Shown: positions 37,384 to 45,890 of the stretch, piece after piece
How the letters are laid out: each line of letters starts with the position of its first letter
Numbering within the stretch: the first letter of the stretch is position 1
Assembly (NCBI RefSeq): GCF_030499535.1
Contig: NZ_JASTLB010000001.1
Location: 1,674,001 to 1,738,000 of the forward strand
DNA length: 64,000 bases
Direction of reading: 5' to 3'
Source of the DNA: Streptomyces sp. TG1A-8
Lineage (GTDB): Bacteria > Actinomycetota > Actinomycetes > Streptomycetales > Streptomycetaceae
Notes under the pieces: model-generated
Database searches by the model: none
Told to the model about the DNA's origin: nothing
Seen by the model: only the letters and a program-made list of their open reading frames with translations
Position numbers and translations under genes: made by a program

Positions 37384-38781
37384 ATGAGCATGAGCGGTGG
37401 GCGGGGCGGGACGGAACGGCTGGTCGTGATCGGCGGTGACGCCGCAGGCATGTCGGCGGCGTCGCGGGCGCGCCGGACGCGGAAGCCGGACGAGCTGGAG
37501 ATCGTGGCGTTCGAACGCGGGGGCTTCACCTCCTACTCGGCGTGCGGCATCCCGTACTGGGTGGGCGGCGCCGTCGCCGAGCGGGACCGGCTGATCGCCC
37601 GCACCCCCGAGGAGCACCGCGCACGCGGGATCGACCTGCGGCTGCGCACCGAGGTCACCGGGATCGACGTGGCCGGGCAGCGGGTGCGCGCGCGTGACCT
37701 CGACTCCGGCGCGGAGTCCTGGACCTCCTACGACAAGCTCGTCATCGCCACCGGCGCCCGTCCGATCCGCCCCGACATGCCGGGCGCGGACGCCCCCGGT
37801 GTGCACGGCGTGCAGACGCTGGGCGACGGGCAGGCCCTCCTGGACACCCTCACGCGCACCCGCGGCCGGCGGGCCGTGGTGGTGGGGGCGGGTTACATCG
37901 GCGTCGAGATGGCCGAGGCGCTCATCGACCGCGGTTTCGAGGTGACGGTCGTCAACCGTGGCGAGGAGCCCATGGCGACCCTCGACCCGGACATGGGCCG
38001 CCTGGTGCACCGGGCCATGGAGGGCCTGGGGATCACCATGGTCAACGGCTCGGAGGTCACCGGGCTGCTCACGGGCGCCGACGGCCGGGTCCGCGCGGTG
38101 GCCACGCGCGACGCCGAGCACCCCGCGGACGTCGTGGTGATGGGCATCGGCGTCCGTCCCGAGACCGCCCTCGCCCGGTCGGCGGGCCTCCCCCTGGGCG
38201 CCCACGGCGGGCTGCTCACCGACCTCGCGATGCGCGTGCGCGGCCACGCGAACATCTGGGCGGGCGGCGACTGCGTCGAGGTGCTGAACCTGGTCTCCGG
38301 CCAGCACCAGTACGTTCCGCTGGGCACGCACGCCAACAAGCACGGGCAGGTCATCGGCACCAACGCGGGCGGCGGTTACGCCACCTTCCCGGGCGTCGTC
38401 GGCACGGCGGTCAGCAAGGTCTGCGACCTGGAGATCGCCCGCACCGGCCTGCGCGAGAAGGACGCCCGCCGCGCCGGCCTCCAGTACGAGAGCGTCACCG
38501 TCGAGTCGACCAGCCGCGCCGGCTACTACCCCGGTGCCTCGCCCATGACGGTCAAGATGCTCGCCGAACGCCGCACGGGCCGCCTGCTCGGCGTCCAGAT
38601 CGTCGGCAGGGAGGGCGCGGGCAAGCGCGTGGACGTCGCGGCGGTGGCCCTGACCGCGCGGATGACGGTGGAACAGATGACGTCCCTGGACCTGGGGTAC
38701 GCCCCGCCCTTCTCGCCGGTCTGGGACCCGGTCCTGGCCGCGGCGAGGAAGGCGACGGCGAAGGTCCGCACGGGCGCCTAG
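37384..38781 (+). CDS. CoA-disulfide reductase / NADH oxidase-like flavoprotein
   Basis: 465 residues. FAD motif VVIGGDAAGMSAASRAR, redox Cys54 in YSACGIPYWVGG, first ATG motif KLVIATGARPIRPD, NAD(P) motif AVVVGAGYIGVEMAEAL, second FAD contact NIWAGGDCVEV and a C-terminal dimerisation domain with YYPGASPMTVKML. The single active Cys in SxxxCGxPY is typical of CoA-disulfide reductase and NADH oxidase/peroxidase enzymes. The substrate is uncertain; mycothiol or CoA disulfides, persulfides or peroxide are options. ATG 37384 appears leaderless. Confidence 0.9.
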   Translation: MSMSGGRGGTERLVVIGGDAAGMSAASRARRTRKPDELEIVAFERGGFTSYSACGIPYWVGGAVAERDRLIARTPEEHRARGIDLRLRTEVTGIDVAGQRVRARDLDSGAESWTSYDKLVIATGARPIRPDMPGADAPGVHGVQTLGDGQALLDTLTRTRGRRAVVVGAGYIGVEMAEALIDRGFEVTVVNRGEEPMATLDPDMGRLVHRAMEGLGITMVNGSEVTGLLTGADGRVRAVATRDAEHPADVVVMGIGVRPETALARSAGLPLGAHGGLLTDLAMRVRGHANIWAGGDCVEVLNLVSGQHQYVPLGTHANKHGQVIGTNAGGGYATFPGVVGTAVSKVCDLEIARTGLREKDARRAGLQYESVTVESTSRAGYYPGASPMTVKMLAERRTGRLLGVQIVGREGAGKRVDVAAVALTARMTVEQMTSLDLGYAPPFSPVWDPVLAAARKATAKVRTGA

Positions 38782-38842
38782 AGGGCCCGTCGTCCGGGCC
38801 GGGCCGGACCCCGCGGGCCCCGCCCGGTCCGGACGAGGGGCC

Positions 38843-39129
38843 TCAGGCCGATCCGCTGATCCGCGGCAGGGAGGCCACGGAGGCGCCGGAGGGGACGGCG
38901 GCGGGCTGCTCCGCGGCGGCCGCCCGGCGTGCGCCGCGCCGGGGCGCACCGACCGCGGCCGGTGGCCCCCGGCCTCGTCCAGCGTCACCGGCCGTCCCGC
39001 CTGCGCCGCCGGCCGCCCCGCCTCCTGGCCGAGCCGCGCGGCGTCCTCCCAGGGCGGCCGCACCACCAGGGAGATCTCCGCCTCGCCGTCGGGCAGGGCC
39101 TGCACCGCAGGGGGCACCCGTTCGCTCAT
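38843..39129 (-). pseudogene. Possible short gene with a 1-nt indel (about 95 codons)
   Basis: ATG 39129 has GTGAGGA upstream and reads MSERVPPAVQALPDGEAEIS, then LVVRPPWEDAARLGQEAGRP and PVTLDEAGGHRPRSV, which looks like real protein. The frame then stays open for over 1.5 kb antisense to the flavoprotein gene, which is implausible. In another frame the end reads ASVASLPRISGSA with TGA at 38843-38845. A frame loss in the Gly/Ala-rich middle would explain this. No family recognised; it could also be an intact longer reading or a sequencing error. Confidence 0.35.
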
Positions 39130-39221
39130 CGTCCGGTCCTCACGTCGGCTGCGGGGACATACGCGCGCCTCCCCGGCCGCGTTCACCGATTCGCACGTCC
39201 GATCGGGGGCACTACTCCCAT

Positions 39222-40046
39222 GTGGTCATCCCCGTCCATGACGTGAATCCGGTGCGGCGCACCCCCGTGGTGACGTACGCCCTCATCGCCGCCTGCGTCC
39301 TCGTCTTCCTCGTCACGCCCGGCACCGCCGGTTCCGCGGCCGGGGGCGGCGGCCTGGCCCAGCTGTGCCACCTCCAGGCCTTCGTGGACCACTACGCGGC
39401 GGTCCCGCGGGAGCTGATCCACCATCGGATGCCGGGAGTCGTCCCGACCGGGGAGGTGGGCGTGGGCCCCCAGGGCCCGGGCTGCGTGGTGGGTCCGCCG
39501 TCCTACGACAAGTCCCCGGTCCTGTCGGTGCTCACGGCGATGTTCCTGCACGGCGGCTGGCTCCACCTGCTGGGCAACATGCTCTTCCTGCTGGTCTTCG
39601 GCAACAACGTCGAGGACCGGATGGGCCACGTCCGCTTCCTGCTCTTCTACGTCGTCTGCGGCTACGCGGCCGGCTACGGCTTCGCCCTGTTCAACGCCGA
39701 CTCGGGCGAGCCGCTGATCGGCGCGTCCGGGGCGATCGCCGGGGTGCTCGGCGCCTACCTGGTGCTGTATCCGCGGGCCAGGGTCTGGGTGCTGGTCCCG
39801 TTCCTGGTCTTCCTGCCGCTCAGGCTGCCGGCCTGGCTGGTGCTGGGCCTCTGGTTCGTGCTCCAGGCGGTCTACTCCTCCGGGCACGGCGTCTCGGGCG
39901 GCGCGACGGTGGCGTACGCCGCCCACGTGGTCGGCTTCGTGGCGGGCATGCTGCTCGCCTGGCCGCTCAAGCCGGGCACCCCGCCCCCGCCGGAGCCGCA
40001 GGGCCTGCTGTTCGGCAGGCGCGCCCGGCCCCGGCAGGTGTGGTGA
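39222..40046 (+). CDS. Rhomboid-family intramembrane serine protease
   Basis: 274 residues with six to seven membrane segments. It cleaves transmembrane proteins within the bilayer. Catalytic Ser is in LIGASGAIAGVLGAYLV and catalytic His in YAAHVVGFVAGMLLAW. The conserved FLHGGWLHLLGNMLFLLVFGNNVEDRMGH segment (split across residues 109-137) supplies the oxyanion HGGWxHxxxN. GTG 39222 precedes a short cytoplasmic tail; the ribosome site is poor. Its stop lies 10 nt from the convergent hemE stop. Confidence 0.94.
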   Translation: MVIPVHDVNPVRRTPVVTYALIAACVLVFLVTPGTAGSAAGGGGLAQLCHLQAFVDHYAAVPRELIHHRMPGVVPTGEVGVGPQGPGCVVGPPSYDKSPVLSVLTAMFLHGGWLHLLGNMLFLLVFGNNVEDRMGHVRFLLFYVVCGYAAGYGFALFNADSGEPLIGASGAIAGVLGAYLVLYPRARVWVLVPFLVFLPLRLPAWLVLGLWFVLQAVYSSGHGVSGGATVAYAAHVVGFVAGMLLAWPLKPGTPPPPEPQGLLFGRRARPRQVW

Positions 40047-40056
40047 GCGGGTCCGC

Positions 40057-41124
40057 TCAGCGGGCGGTGCGCGTGTGCACGTACTCCACGAGCCGGGTCA
40101 GCGCGTCCGGGTCGGTGTTCGGCGGGACGCCGTGGCCGAGGTTGAAGACGTGGCCCTCCAGGCCCGCGGCCGCGTCCAGCACCTCGCCGGCCCGGGCCTC
40201 GACGGTCTCCCTGCCGGTGAACAGGACCGTCGGGTCGAGGTTGCCCTGGAGCGCCTTGCCGGGCCCGACGCGGCGCTGGGCCTCGTCCAGCGGGACGCGC
40301 CAGTCGACGCCGACGACGTCCGCGCCGGCCTCGCCCATGAGCGGCAGCAGTTCGCCGGTGCCGACCCCGAAGTGGATGCGCGGGACGCCGTAGTCCGCGA
40401 CGGCCCGGAAGACCTTCGACGAGGCGGGCATGACCGAGCGGCGGTAGTCGGCCGGGGACAGCGCGCCGGCCCAGGAGTCGAAGAGCTGGACGGCCGAGGC
40501 GCCCGCCTCGATCTGCACCTTCAGGAAGGCGGCCGTGATGTCGGCGAGGCGGTCCAGCAGGTCGGCCCACAGGGCGGGGTCGCCGTACATCATCGCCTTG
40601 GCGTTCTCGTACGTGCGGGAGGGGCCGCCCTCGACCAGGTAGCTCGCCAGGGTGAAGGGCGCGCCCGCGAAGCCGATCAGCGGGGTGCCGCCCAGCTCGC
40701 GGATGAGCAGGCCGATCGCCTCGGTGACGTAGGAGACGTCCTCGGGGGTGAGGTCGCGCAGCCGGGCGAGGTCGGCGCGGGTGCGGACGGGCTGCTCGAC
40801 CACGGGGCCGACGCCGGGTTTGATGTCGAGGTCCAGGCCGATGGCCTTGAGCGGGACGACGATGTCGCTGAAGTAGATCGCCGCGTCCACGCCGTGCCGG
40901 CGCACCGGCTGCAGCGTGATCTCGGTGACCAGTTCGGGCCGCATGCAGGACTCGAGCATCGGGACGCCCTCGCGCACCTTGCGGTACTCGGGCAGGGAAC
41001 GGCCGGCCTGGCGCATGAACCACACGGGGGTGTGCGGCACGGGCTCGCGCCTGCACGCCTTGAGGAAGGCGCTGTCGTACGTCGCTGTCTGCTGCTGGCC
41101 CGTGGGGGTCGCGTTGGCACTCAC
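40057..41124 (-). CDS. hemE: Uroporphyrinogen decarboxylase HemE
   Basis: 355 residues. It decarboxylates uroporphyrinogen III to coproporphyrinogen III, feeding HemY and HemQ nearby. Family motifs are [82 protein letters not shown] and [11 protein letters not shown], and [17 protein letters not shown] near the C-terminus. The GTG at 41124 is the first good start before the conserved core; no strong ribosome site is visible and the transcript may be leaderless. Confidence 0.97.
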   Translation of the reverse strand: MSANATPTGQQQTATYDSAFLKACRREPVPHTPVWFMRQAGRSLPEYRKVREGVPMLESCMRPELVTEITLQPVRRHGVDAAIYFSDIVVPLKAIGLDLDIKPGVGPVVEQPVRTRADLARLRDLTPEDVSYVTEAIGLLIRELGGTPLIGFAGAPFTLASYLVEGGPSRTYENAKAMMYGDPALWADLLDRLADITAAFLKVQIEAGASAVQLFDSWAGALSPADYRRSVMPASSKVFRAVADYGVPRIHFGVGTGELLPLMGEAGADVVGVDWRVPLDEAQRRVGPGKALQGNLDPTVLFTGRETVEARAGEVLDAAAGLEGHVFNLGHGVPPNTDPDALTRLVEYVHTRTAR

Positions 41125-41226
41125 GGGGGCAAGTCTCGCACGGTGCGCGGTGCCCGCCTTCCGCCCCGGCCGGGCCCAACCGCCGGGCGCGGGGTGTCTA
41201 GACCGGCACCGGGCGCCGCTTCCCCT

Positions 41227-41232
41227 TACCCT
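41227..41232 (+). promoter_or_regulatory. Candidate -10 of the DUF3000 gene (leaderless)
   Basis: TACCCT ends 6 nt before ATG 41239; no ribosome site is visible. Confidence 0.45.
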
Positions 41233-41238
41233 TCCCGC

Positions 41239-41913
41239 ATGGCTGCGGCTCACGGACGAATGTCGGACAGCGCTGACGGAGCGGGCGACGCGAAGGACGG
41301 CGGGGAGGCGGACGCGCACGCGGGCAGTGCGCCGCCGGCCTTCCGGGCCGCGGTGGAAGCCCTGTGCGGCGCCCGGCTGCGGCCGCAGGTCGAGGTGGAG
41401 CCGACGCCCGCCCCGCAGCGCCTCGCCCCGTTCGCGTACGCGCTGGAGGCCGTGGTGGCCGACGGCGGGCAGGACCTCGCCGACGGGCGGCTGGTGCTGC
41501 TGCACAACCCGGCCGGGCACGACGCCTGGCGGGGCACGTTCCGGCTGGTGACACTGGTGCGCGCGGAGCTGGAGCCGGAGATGGCGGCCGATCCGCTGCT
41601 GCCGGAGGTGTGCTGGTCGTGGCTGACCGGGGCGCTGCAGTCGCGCGGGCTGACGTACGGCGAACCGAGCGGCACGGTCACGCGCGCCGGCTCGCACTAC
41701 TTCGGCGGGCTGTCCGAGCGCCCTCCGGCCTCGCAGATCGAGATCCGCGCCTCCTGGACGCCGCGCGAGGGGCTGGGCGGCGTGCCGGACACCGCCGCTC
41801 ACCTCGCCTCCTGGTGCGATCTGCTGGCCCAGGTCGGCGGACTGCCGCCGGCCGGTCCGGGTGACGCCTCGGTGGTGACCCTGCCGCAGCGCAGGGACCC
41901 GCAGTCCCGCTGA
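41239..41913 (+). CDS. DUF3000 family protein
   Basis: 224 residues. Typical segments: [97 protein letters not shown] and [22 protein letters not shown]. It is conserved in actinobacteria next to hemE and the RNase D-like gene, as here; the function is unknown. ATG 41239 seems leaderless. The divergent hemE start is 114 bp away. Confidence 0.9.
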   Translation: MAAAHGRMSDSADGAGDAKDGGEADAHAGSAPPAFRAAVEALCGARLRPQVEVEPTPAPQRLAPFAYALEAVVADGGQDLADGRLVLLHNPAGHDAWRGTFRLVTLVRAELEPEMAADPLLPEVCWSWLTGALQSRGLTYGEPSGTVTRAGSHYFGGLSERPPASQIEIRASWTPREGLGGVPDTAAHLASWCDLLAQVGGLPPAGPGDASVVTLPQRRDPQSR

Positions 41914-42102
41914 GCCCCCGCCCCGCCGCACCCCGGACCGGGCCGCCGGGCCGGTCCGGCGGGCCCGCGCGGCCCCCGTGGCGCCCGGGCCCGCCGCGGC
42001 CCGCGCACCCCCGTGATCCCGTGACCGTCACCGGTCGTCCCCGTCCACCTCCCACGGGTGGCGTATTGACCATCTCTTTGTCGATACGGCCACTTTCCGC
42101 AC

Positions 42103-42131
42103 TCAAGTCGCACCGGCCCGAACCGACTTGA
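42103..42131. promoter_or_regulatory. Inverted repeat in the AT-richer region before the LuxR-type regulator
   Basis: TCAAGTCG (42103-42110) and CGACTTGA (42124-42131) are perfect complements with 13 bp between. The 388-bp spacer 41914-42301 is markedly richer in A+T than its surroundings and holds no gene. The repeat could be an operator for the regulator that starts at 42302 or a terminator for the DUF3000 gene. Confidence 0.4.
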
Positions 42132-42301
42132 TCTTCGGATGATCGATCGCGTGTCCGAATTGTACGGATTGTTTCTCACCAGATCGTGATCGTTCTCTAA
42201 AGGCGGACGGGTTTGCTGCCGAAGACGACTGTGACCTTGAAAGCACGGTTCGTCCCGGCTTCATCCCCAAAGCCGGCCCCGTCCCCCACCCAGGAGGCCT
42301 G

Positions 42302-42961
42302 GTGTCCGTTCTCCTCGAGCAGCCCGCAAGCCTGGTCGCCTACCGCCCGAACAAGCCGACCGCCATGGTGGTCGTGGCCGACCCGCGCGTCCGCTCCACC
42401 GTCACCCGCCACCTGTGGGCGCTCGGTGTGCGCGACGTCATCGAGGCCTCGTCCGTCGCGGAGGCTCGTCCCCGCATCGGCAACCCCCGCGACATCTGCG
42501 TCGCCGACGTCCACCTGCCCGACGGCTCCGGCCTGACCCTGTTGTCCGAAACCCGCGCCGCCGGCTGGCCCAACGGGCTGGCCCTGTCCGCCGCCGACGA
42601 CATCGGCGCCGTCCGCAACGCCCTCGCCGGAGGCGTCAAGGGCTACGTCGTCACCGGCACCCGCACGAACCTCGGGCTCCCCGCCCGGCCGGGCGCCGGC
42701 CCCCTCGGTGCCGCCGCCCGCATGCACCGCCGCCCCCCGGGTGCCCCGAGCCACCCGGGCGGCTACCGCGAACTGTCCGGACGCGAGGTCGAGGTGTTGC
42801 GGCTGGTCGCGGAAGGACAGTCGAACAAGGCGATCGGCGTCTCGATGGGCCTGTCCGCGCTGACCGTGAAGAGCCACCTGGCCCGCATCGCCCGCAAACT
42901 CGGCACGGGCGACCGGGCCGGCATGGTGGCGGTGGCCCTGCGCACGGGGATCATCCACTGA
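42302..42961 (+). CDS. Response-regulator-like protein with LuxR-type HTH (no adjacent kinase)
   Basis: 219 residues. The N-terminal receiver-like domain (VVVADPRVRSTVTRHLWALG) has a candidate phosphoacceptor Asp in ICVADVHLPDGSGL, but the acidic pocket is reduced to a single Asp and the region after VKGYVVTGT is a disordered Gly/Pro/Arg linker. The C-terminal LuxR HTH is clear: YRELSGREVEVLRLVAEGQS, NKAIGVSMGLSALTVKSHLA, RIARKLGTGDRAGMVAVAL. Such atypical orphan regulators are common in Streptomyces. GTG 42302 has AGGAGG 4 nt upstream. The target is unknown. Confidence 0.9.
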   Translation: MSVLLEQPASLVAYRPNKPTAMVVVADPRVRSTVTRHLWALGVRDVIEASSVAEARPRIGNPRDICVADVHLPDGSGLTLLSETRAAGWPNGLALSAADDIGAVRNALAGGVKGYVVTGTRTNLGLPARPGAGPLGAAARMHRRPPGAPSHPGGYRELSGREVEVLRLVAEGQSNKAIGVSMGLSALTVKSHLARIARKLGTGDRAGMVAVALRTGIIH

Positions 42962-43083
42962 TCCACCCGGACGCACCGGCGATTCACTCTTGCGAACCGG
43001 ACATTTCACTTACCTGACTGGTTTACGACCCCCTGGCGCCCGTCGGCGGAACGTTCCGTCGACGGGCGCCGTCGCCGCACGGA

Positions 43084-43089
43084 TACCCT
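43084..43089 (+). promoter_or_regulatory. Candidate -10 of the RNase D-like gene (leaderless)
   Basis: TACCCT ends 6 nt before GTG 43096, the same arrangement as at the DUF3000 gene; no ribosome site is visible. Confidence 0.45.
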
Positions 43090-43095
43090 TGACAG

Positions 43096-44385
43096 GTGAC
43101 CGACGCCCAAGAGACCGCAGCAGACAGTCCCGTGCGCACCGCCGGAGGCACGCCTCCCGACGACGCCGGAGCCGCTGCGGCGAAGGCGCCGACCCCGCTG
43201 CTCGAACCCCGCGAGGGCATCCCGCCGGTGATCGCCGACGCCGCCGCCCTCGCCGGGGTGACCGCCGCCTTCGCCGCCGGCTCCGGCCCCGTGGCCGTCG
43301 ACGCCGAGCGGGCCTCCGGCTACCGCTACGGCCAGCGCGCCTACCTGGTCCAGCTGCGCCGCGAGGGCGCCGGCACCGCACTGATCGACCCGGTGGCCTG
43401 CCCGGACCTGTCCGGCCTCGGCGAGGCCCTGTCCGGCGCCGAGTGGGTGCTGCACGCCGCCACCCAGGACCTGCCCTGCCTGCGGGAGATAGGCATGGTG
43501 CCCACGCGGCTCTTCGACACCGAGCTGGCCGGCCGGCTCGCCGGGTTCCCCCGGGTCGGCCTCGGCGCCATGGTCGAGGGCGTCCTCGGCTTCGTCCTGG
43601 AGAAGGGCCACAGCGCCGTCGACTGGTCCACCCGCCCGCTGCCCGAGCCGTGGCTGCGCTACGCGGCGCTGGACGTGGAACTCCTCGTCGACCTGCGGGA
43701 CGCCCTGGAGAAGGAGTTGGAGCGGCAGGGCAAGCTGGAGTGGGCCCGGCAGGAGTTCGACGCGATCGCCGCCGCACCGCCCGCCGAGCCGAGGAAGGAC
43801 CCCTGGCGCCGCACGTCCGGGATGCACAAGGTGCGGCGGCGCAGGCAGCTCGCCGTCGTGCGGGAGCTGTGGCAGACCCGGGACCGGATCGCCCAGCGCA
43901 GGGACGTCTCGCCGGGCAAGGTGCTGTCCGACGCGGCGATCGTGGAGGCCGCGCTCGCCCTGCCCCCCGACGTGCACGCGCTGGCCGCGCTCAACGGGTT
44001 CGGGCACCGGGTGGGCCGGCGGCAGCTGGAGCAGTGGCAGGCGGCGGTGGACCGGGCCAGGGCCCTGCCCGAGACGGCCCTGCCGCAGCCCGGGCAGCAG
44101 GTGGCCGGACCGCCGCCGCCCCGGGCCTGGGCCGACAAGGACCCCGCCGCGGCGGCCCGGCTGTCCGCGGCCCGGGCCGGGGTCTCGGCGCTGGCCGAGC
44201 GGCTCGCCATGCCCCAGGAGAACCTGGTGTCCCCGGACACCGTGCGGCGCATCTGCTGGGAGCCGCCCCAGGCCGTCGGCGCCGAGTCCGTCGGGGCCGC
44301 GCTCACCGGGTACGGCGCCCGGCCGTGGCAGGTGGAGCTGGTCACGCCCGTGCTGGTCGCGGCGCTGTCCGGCACGGCCGCGTAA
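43096..44385 (+). CDS. rnd: RNase D-like 3'-5' exonuclease with HRDC domain
   Basis: 429 residues. DEDD exonuclease motifs: VAVDAERASGYRYGQRAYLVQL (Exo I with Asp and Glu, about residues 59-80), WVLHAATQDLPCL (Exo II) and WLRYAALDVELLVDL (Exo III Tyr/Asp). An HRDC domain follows (RQLAVVRELWQTRDRIAQRR, LSDAAIVEAALALPPDVHAL, FGHRVGRRQLEQWQAAV). It probably trims structured RNA 3' ends. It begins with an acidic, Ala-rich tail after GTG 43096. The downstream gap 44386-44610 holds no gene. Confidence 0.93.
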   Translation: MTDAQETAADSPVRTAGGTPPDDAGAAAAKAPTPLLEPREGIPPVIADAAALAGVTAAFAAGSGPVAVDAERASGYRYGQRAYLVQLRREGAGTALIDPVACPDLSGLGEALSGAEWVLHAATQDLPCLREIGMVPTRLFDTELAGRLAGFPRVGLGAMVEGVLGFVLEKGHSAVDWSTRPLPEPWLRYAALDVELLVDLRDALEKELERQGKLEWARQEFDAIAAAPPAEPRKDPWRRTSGMHKVRRRRQLAVVRELWQTRDRIAQRRDVSPGKVLSDAAIVEAALALPPDVHALAALNGFGHRVGRRQLEQWQAAVDRARALPETALPQPGQQVAGPPPPRAWADKDPAAAARLSAARAGVSALAERLAMPQENLVSPDTVRRICWEPPQAVGAESVGAALTGYGARPWQVELVTPVLVAALSGTAA

Positions 44386-44610
44386 CCGCCGTCACGACCG
44401 GCCACCGGCGCCGGTCGCGGGACGGTGCGCGTGGTCCGCGGGCCCGCGGCGGACGGACCGGGGCGTCGAGATCACGCCAAGATCCGGGCGGGGCGGGCGG
44501 AGTCCCCGCGCTCCCCGTGCCGCCGGGCGGCCGGCGGACCCGCCGGTGTGACCTTCGCCGCTCGGACCGTCAGGACTGGGCAGCTACGTTACTCATAAGT
44601 AGCATGGTTC

Positions 44611-44626
44611 CTGAGCGCGCGCTCAG
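44611..44626. promoter_or_regulatory. Perfect 16-bp palindrome at the thiolase-fadB promoter
   Basis: CTGAGCGCGCGCTCAG lies 6 bp after a -10-like TAGCAT (44600-44605) and 44 bp before the thiolase start. Just upstream is a near-palindrome, TACTCATAAGTA. The position over the likely transcription start suits a TetR-type repressor responding to acyl-CoA. The regulator is not in this window. Confidence 0.55.
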
Positions 44627-44669
44627 CGCAACGCAGCAGTGCCACCCCGCACCCTGGAGGAGAGCCATC

Positions 44670-45890
44670 GTGCCTCGTACCGTCAGGGACGTCGTCTTCG
44701 TAGACGGCGTCCGCACCCCGTTCGGCAAGGCGGGCCCGAAGGGCATCTACCACGAGACCCGTGCCGACGACCTCGTCGTGAAGGCGATCCGGGAGCTGCT
44801 GCGCCGCAACCCCGGTCTGGACCCGAAGCGGATCGACGAGGTCGCCATCGCCGCGACCACCCAGATCGGCGACCAGGGCCTGACCCTCGGCCGCACCGCC
44901 GGCATCCTCGCGGGCCTGCCGCAGTCCGTCCCCGGCTACTCGATCGACCGCATGTGCGCCGGCGCGCTGACCGCCGTGACGACCACCGCCGGTTCGATCG
45001 CCTTCGGCGCCTACGACGCCGTCATCGCCGGCGGCGTGGAGCACATGGGCCGCCACCCCATGGGCGAGGGCGTGGACCCCAACCCGCGCTTCGTCTCCGA
45101 GAAGCTGGTCGACGAGTCCGCCCTGTTCATGGGCATGACGGCGGAGAACCTGCACGATCGCTACCCGTCGATCACCAAGCTGCGCGCCGACGAGTACGCG
45201 GTCCGCTCGCAGGAGAAGGCCGCCAAGGCGTACGCCAACGGCAGGATCCAGGCCGACCTGGTGCCGATCTCGGTGCGCCGGACCAGCCCCGAGGGCGGCG
45301 AGACCGGCTGGGGTCTGGTCACCGCCGACGAGCCGATGCGCCCGGGCACGACCCTGGAGAACCTGGCGGGCCTCAAGACGCCGTTCCGCGTCCACGGCCG
45401 GGTCACCGCCGGCAACGCGGCCGGCCTGAACGACGGCGCCACCGCGTCGGTCATCGCGAGCGAGGACTTCGCCCGCGAGAACGGCCTGCCGGTCAAGATG
45501 CGCCTCGTCTCCTACGCCTTCGCGGGCGTCGAGCCCGAGGTCATGGGCTACGGCCCGATCCCGGCGACCGAGAAGGCCCTCGCCAAGGCGGGCCTGTCGA
45601 TCTCCGACATCGGCCTGTTCGAGATCAACGAGGCCTTCGCCGTCCAGGTCCTGGCCTTCCTGGAGCACTACGGCATCGCGGACGACGACGAGCGCGTCAA
45701 CCAGTACGGCGGCGCGATCGCCTTCGGCCACCCGCTGGCCTCCTCCGGCGTGCGTCTGATGACGCAGCTGGCCCGCCAGTTCGAGGAGCAGCCGCACGTC
45801 CGCTACGGCGTGACCACCATGTGCGTCGGCTTCGGCATGGGCGCGACGGTCATCTGGGAGAACCCGCACTTCGACGGAGGCGACAAGTGA
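44670..45890 (+). CDS. fadA: Acetyl-CoA C-acyltransferase (3-ketoacyl-CoA thiolase, FadA)
   Basis: 406 residues. It performs the thiolytic last step of fatty-acid beta-oxidation. Catalytic Cys96 is in SIDRMCAGALTAV, with NEAFAVQVLAF, GGAIAFGHPLASSGVRL (His) and TTMCVGFGMGATVI (second Cys) also present. GTG 44670 has GGAGGAGAG 6 nt upstream. The stop overlaps the FadB-type gene by 4 nt (GTGA), so both are made together. Expression is probably controlled at the palindrome upstream. Confidence 0.96.
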   Translation: MPRTVRDVVFVDGVRTPFGKAGPKGIYHETRADDLVVKAIRELLRRNPGLDPKRIDEVAIAATTQIGDQGLTLGRTAGILAGLPQSVPGYSIDRMCAGALTAVTTTAGSIAFGAYDAVIAGGVEHMGRHPMGEGVDPNPRFVSEKLVDESALFMGMTAENLHDRYPSITKLRADEYAVRSQEKAAKAYANGRIQADLVPISVRRTSPEGGETGWGLVTADEPMRPGTTLENLAGLKTPFRVHGRVTAGNAAGLNDGATASVIASEDFARENGLPVKMRLVSYAFAGVEPEVMGYGPIPATEKALAKAGLSISDIGLFEINEAFAVQVLAFLEHYGIADDDERVNQYGGAIAFGHPLASSGVRLMTQLARQFEEQPHVRYGVTTMCVGFGMGATVIWENPHFDGGDK

